Positions 61,532 to 64,000 of a DNA stretch of 64,000 nt are shown here, one piece after another. Numbering within the stretch: position 1 is the stretch's first letter; each line of letters opens with the position of its first letter. The stretch is taken from positions 1 to 64,000 of the forward strand of contig JAGCVK010000081.1 in the NCBI GenBank assembly GCA_017962415.1, given 5' to 3'. Below the pieces are notes generated by a model, which worked only from the letters and a program-made list of their open reading frames with translations, did no database searches and was not told where the DNA came from. Both the position numbers and the translations under genes were made by a program. Origin of the DNA: Treponema sp. Lineage in GTDB: Bacteria; Spirochaetota; Spirochaetia; Treponematales; Treponemataceae.

Positions 61532-64000
61532 ATGGCAGATTTAATGCAGTCAATTCAGGACATGCTGAAGGAAGAAACTTGGACCCGTGCAACTATCAGC
61601 AACTACACACAGGGCAACCTTAAGGAACTTGCAGAAATCGTTGAAAAGGCAAAAAGTGAAGGCTGTATCAAAGAAGTTCAGGCCGTTTGTCAGGAGCATC
61701 TTTCTCACTCTAAAGACAGTATTATTGCTCTTTATATTTGCGGAATTCTTGACCTTCAGAACGGTTCTTTGGATAACTCTGCACTCGTAACACTGGTAGA
61801 CATTTTCCAGAAGAATCACAAAGAAAACATTGTAACTTACCTTTGCGAAAGCATTCTTGAAGATGATGAAAACAACAAATTTGCACTTAGAACACTTGCA
61901 GACAACTATCTTGCAGAAGGAAGTGCAAAAGTTTGGGATCTTTACGAAAAAATCGTTCGCATTGATTTTGAAGAAGCTGACCTTGCAAAAATTCTTGCTG
62001 AGCATTTTGAAGCAGAAGGCGATGTTGAAAACACAATCAGCTACTACAAAAAGGCAATTCTCCGCTACATTAACGCAAATAACTATAATTCATGCAAAGA
62101 AATCTGGTCTAAACTTGTTGCTCTCATTCCAGAAGAAATCGACTTTTTCCAGAATCTTCGCAGAAAGATTTCTAAGCAAATGGGTGATATGAAAACTACA
62201 ACCCTTATGCAGGAACTTTACAACTACTATAAAGACAACAAAAAGTGGAACACAGCAATTATGATTCTTAAGCAGAATCTTGAAATTGATCCAAAAGATT
62301 CATGGGCAAGAAAAGAAATCACAGACTGTTTCCGCGGAAAATATGCTGCACACAGCCACCTCGAAGATTACATTCGTTCTTCAAACCTTTCTCAGAGCTA
62401 CAGAAACGTATTTGAAGCCATCAACGACTTTGAAAAACACATTGCTTTTGACAAAGGCGGATTTGTATTCCACAGAAACTGGGGCGTTGGTAAGATTGTA
62501 AGCCTTGCAAACGACACTCTTACAATCAACTTTGGTAAAGCTGCCGGAATCCACGAAATCAAACTTTCGATGGCTGTTACAGCTCTTAAGCCGCTTGCTA
62601 AAAATCATATTTGGGTTCTTAAAGCGCTCAATTATGTAAAAGTTGGCGATCAGAAAATTCCGCTTGCTAAAAAAATCAAAGAAGATAAAGAATGGGCTCT
62701 TAAAACAATCATCAAGAGCTACGACAACAACTGTGACCTTAAAACAATCAAAGCAGAACTCGTTAGAACTGTTCAGACTAAGGGCGAAAAAGACAAAAAA
62801 GAACTTGGTCTTCTTACTTCTGGCGAATGGACATCTTGGAACACAGCTGCTAAAAAGATTTTGGACACAAATCCTATTTTTGGCGTAAATCCAAATGATA
62901 TTTCAATGTACACAGTTCGCGAAGGAAACATTTCTCGCGAAGAAAAACTTGTAAACGAGTTCAAAGCTCAAAAGCAGTTCTTTGCCCGCGTTGATATTTT
63001 TATGAAATTCTTTGACAACGAAGAAATGGACCGCTCAAACGACAACTTTGCCGAAATGTATTCTTACTTCACAGGCTTCCTCAAGAACATTTCAAGAGTT
63101 TCTGAGCAGGTTCTTGCATCTTACCTTGTTGTTCGCTACGTTAGCGCACAGGATTCTCAGTTTGCATTCCCAATCAAAGAAACTTTTGCAGAAATCTACA
63201 GCCGCATTGAAGATCCTCGCGAAATTTACAAAGATCTTAAGGATTCAAAAAATACTCACCTTAAGGCAGATTTCCTCGAGTGCATCAGAATGCTTCCAGA
63301 CTGGAATGCTCAGTACATCAGACTTTTCCCAACTGTACTCGACAAAAGCCTTATTACAAAACTCATCAAATCTGGCTTTACAGCAGATGTTCAAAAGCTT
63401 GCAAGAACAAGTTTCGAAGCCTTCAAAGATTACCGCGAAACAGTTTTGTTCTTCTTTAAAGAATGCCAGAACGAAGAATGGTTCAAGGCTGCTGAAATTC
63501 CTTACGAAAAACAGCTTATTACTCTCATCAATATTATTGAACTTACATTCCGCGAAATTAACAACCACGTTAATTCAACAGAAAATAAGAAAATCAACAA
63601 GAACGCAACAGCGCTTCTTTTTGATGATGATACAATCTTCAAGTACATGTTCTCTAAAGATGAAGATACTGTAAAGAAGATGTACACTCTTATTGATGAC
63701 GTTGCTGATATTGATGCAACTTACAAATCAACTGCAAGAAACAAGATTCTTGAAAAATATCCGGATTTCAAATTCCGCGTATCTGAAGAAAAAGCTTCTC
63801 AGCCAAAAGGAATCATTGTTACAACTAAGAAACTTGCAGAAAAGAAAGCTGAAATTGAAAGAATCAAGAATGTTGAGCTTGAAACTAACAAGAAAGACCT
63901 TGCTGATGCAAAGGCAAAGGGCGACTTGAAGGAAAATGCAGAATATCAGGCTGCAAAAGAGCGCAAGCAGTATCTCGAGCACACTCTTGCAAAACTTCAG
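61532..64000 (+). CDS. greA: giant GreA-type elongation factor (partial, runs off the window)
   Basis: The frame is open from ATG 61532 (AAAAGGAGA 7 nt upstream) to the last base, 823 codons, with no stop. Residues 1 to about 760 are helical, TPR-like (for example YYKKAILRYINANNYNSCKEIW and DLYEKIVRIDFEEADLAKILAEHF) with an embedded small beta domain (about 308-345, GFVFHRNWGVGKIVSL). The last 50 visible residues match the GreA N-terminal coiled coil, ending GDLKENAEYQAAKERKQYLEH, which normally opens a 158-residue protein. Treponema GreA proteins with such large N-terminal extensions are known. The FKBP-like C-terminal domain would lie beyond the window. Confidence 0.85.
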   Translation, partial: MADLMQSIQDMLKEETWTRATISNYTQGNLKELAEIVEKAKSEGCIKEVQAVCQEHLSHSKDSIIALYICGILDLQNGSLDNSALVTLVDIFQKNHKENIVTYLCESILEDDENNKFALRTLADNYLAEGSAKVWDLYEKIVRIDFEEADLAKILAEHFEAEGDVENTISYYKKAILRYINANNYNSCKEIWSKLVALIPEEIDFFQNLRRKISKQMGDMKTTTLMQELYNYYKDNKKWNTAIMILKQNLEIDPKDSWARKEITDCFRGKYAAHSHLEDYIRSSNLSQSYRNVFEAINDFEKHIAFDKGGFVFHRNWGVGKIVSLANDTLTINFGKAAGIHEIKLSMAVTALKPLAKNHIWVLKALNYVKVGDQKIPLAKKIKEDKEWALKTIIKSYDNNCDLKTIKAELVRTVQTKGEKDKKELGLLTSGEWTSWNTAAKKILDTNPIFGVNPNDISMYTVREGNISREEKLVNEFKAQKQFFARVDIFMKFFDNEEMDRSNDNFAEMYSYFTGFLKNISRVSEQVLASYLVVRYVSAQDSQFAFPIKETFAEIYSRIEDPREIYKDLKDSKNTHLKADFLECIRMLPDWNAQYIRLFPTVLDKSLITKLIKSGFTADVQKLARTSFEAFKDYRETVLFFFKECQNEEWFKAAEIPYEKQLITLINIIELTFREINNHVNSTENKKINKNATALLFDDDTIFKYMFSKDEDTVKKMYTLIDDVADIDATYKSTARNKILEKYPDFKFRVSEEKASQPKGIIVTTKKLAEKKAEIERIKNVELETNKKDLADAKAKGDLKENAEYQAAKERKQYLEHTLAKLQ

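Overview
The window looks like a chromosomal segment of a host-associated (rumen or gut type) Treponema. The evidence is family-level gene content and layout: a very long GreA-type protein with a large N-terminal extension, cmk directly upstream of rpsA, scpA/scpB/folK/recA in one run, many lipoproteins and TPR proteins, and an AT-rich background broken by GC-rich intergenic repeats. Species cannot be named from the sequence alone.

Layout. Positions 1-3100 hold tRNA-Leu(GAG), a lipoprotein and an EF-G. Positions 3172-22470 are the most unusual part, a sulfur-linked nitrogenase-like locus. A PatB/MalY C-S lyase is divergent from a NifK-like gene, a NifD-like gene and cysK. A LysR regulator, TcdA and a small radical SAM protein follow. 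Next comes an SsuABC-like importer, followed by DUF4418, FtsX and LolD-like genes. After an unrelated DUF4832-type lipoprotein, a reverse-strand operon encodes NifB-like, NifX-like, NifH, a second NifX-like protein with a Cys/Gly-rich insert, and a cystathionine gamma-synthase family enzyme. Five copies of a 17-bp dyad (consensus CCTACTAA-N-TTAGTAGG) mark the control regions: two between patB and nifK-like, one before the importer operon, two before nifB-like. No nifE or nifN is present. The best reading is a methylthio-alkane-reductase-like (Mar-like) system that frees sulfur from a reduced organic sulfur compound and feeds it into Cys/Met synthesis. The substrate is not shown by the sequence.

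Positions 22600-27800 carry ilvD and citramalate synthase (isoleucine/branched-chain synthesis) around a BspA-type leucine-rich-repeat protein. Positions 27900-37600 carry a CPBP protease, a chemoreceptor paired with an orphan solute-binding lipoprotein, an Fe-type alcohol dehydrogenase, a histidine phosphatase, a Gfo/Idh/MocA oxidoreductase and a GH39 beta-xylosidase-like enzyme. Positions 37600-39500 hold thiamine pyrophosphokinase, an overlapping CYTH phosphatase-like gene and a thioesterase. Positions 39700-46100 are a SUF Fe-S assembly cluster (sufC, an unknown membrane-anchored protein, sufB, sufD, sufS, a GNAT gene, sufU), which would also serve the many Fe-S proteins here. tRNA-Arg(TCT) follows. 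Positions 46300-60000 form a long reverse-strand housekeeping block. The right edge has a large palindrome, a TPR gene and the truncated GreA-type giant gene.

Starts were chosen by Shine-Dalgarno spacing. Several suf-region genes lack one and have a -10 box so close that they look leaderless.
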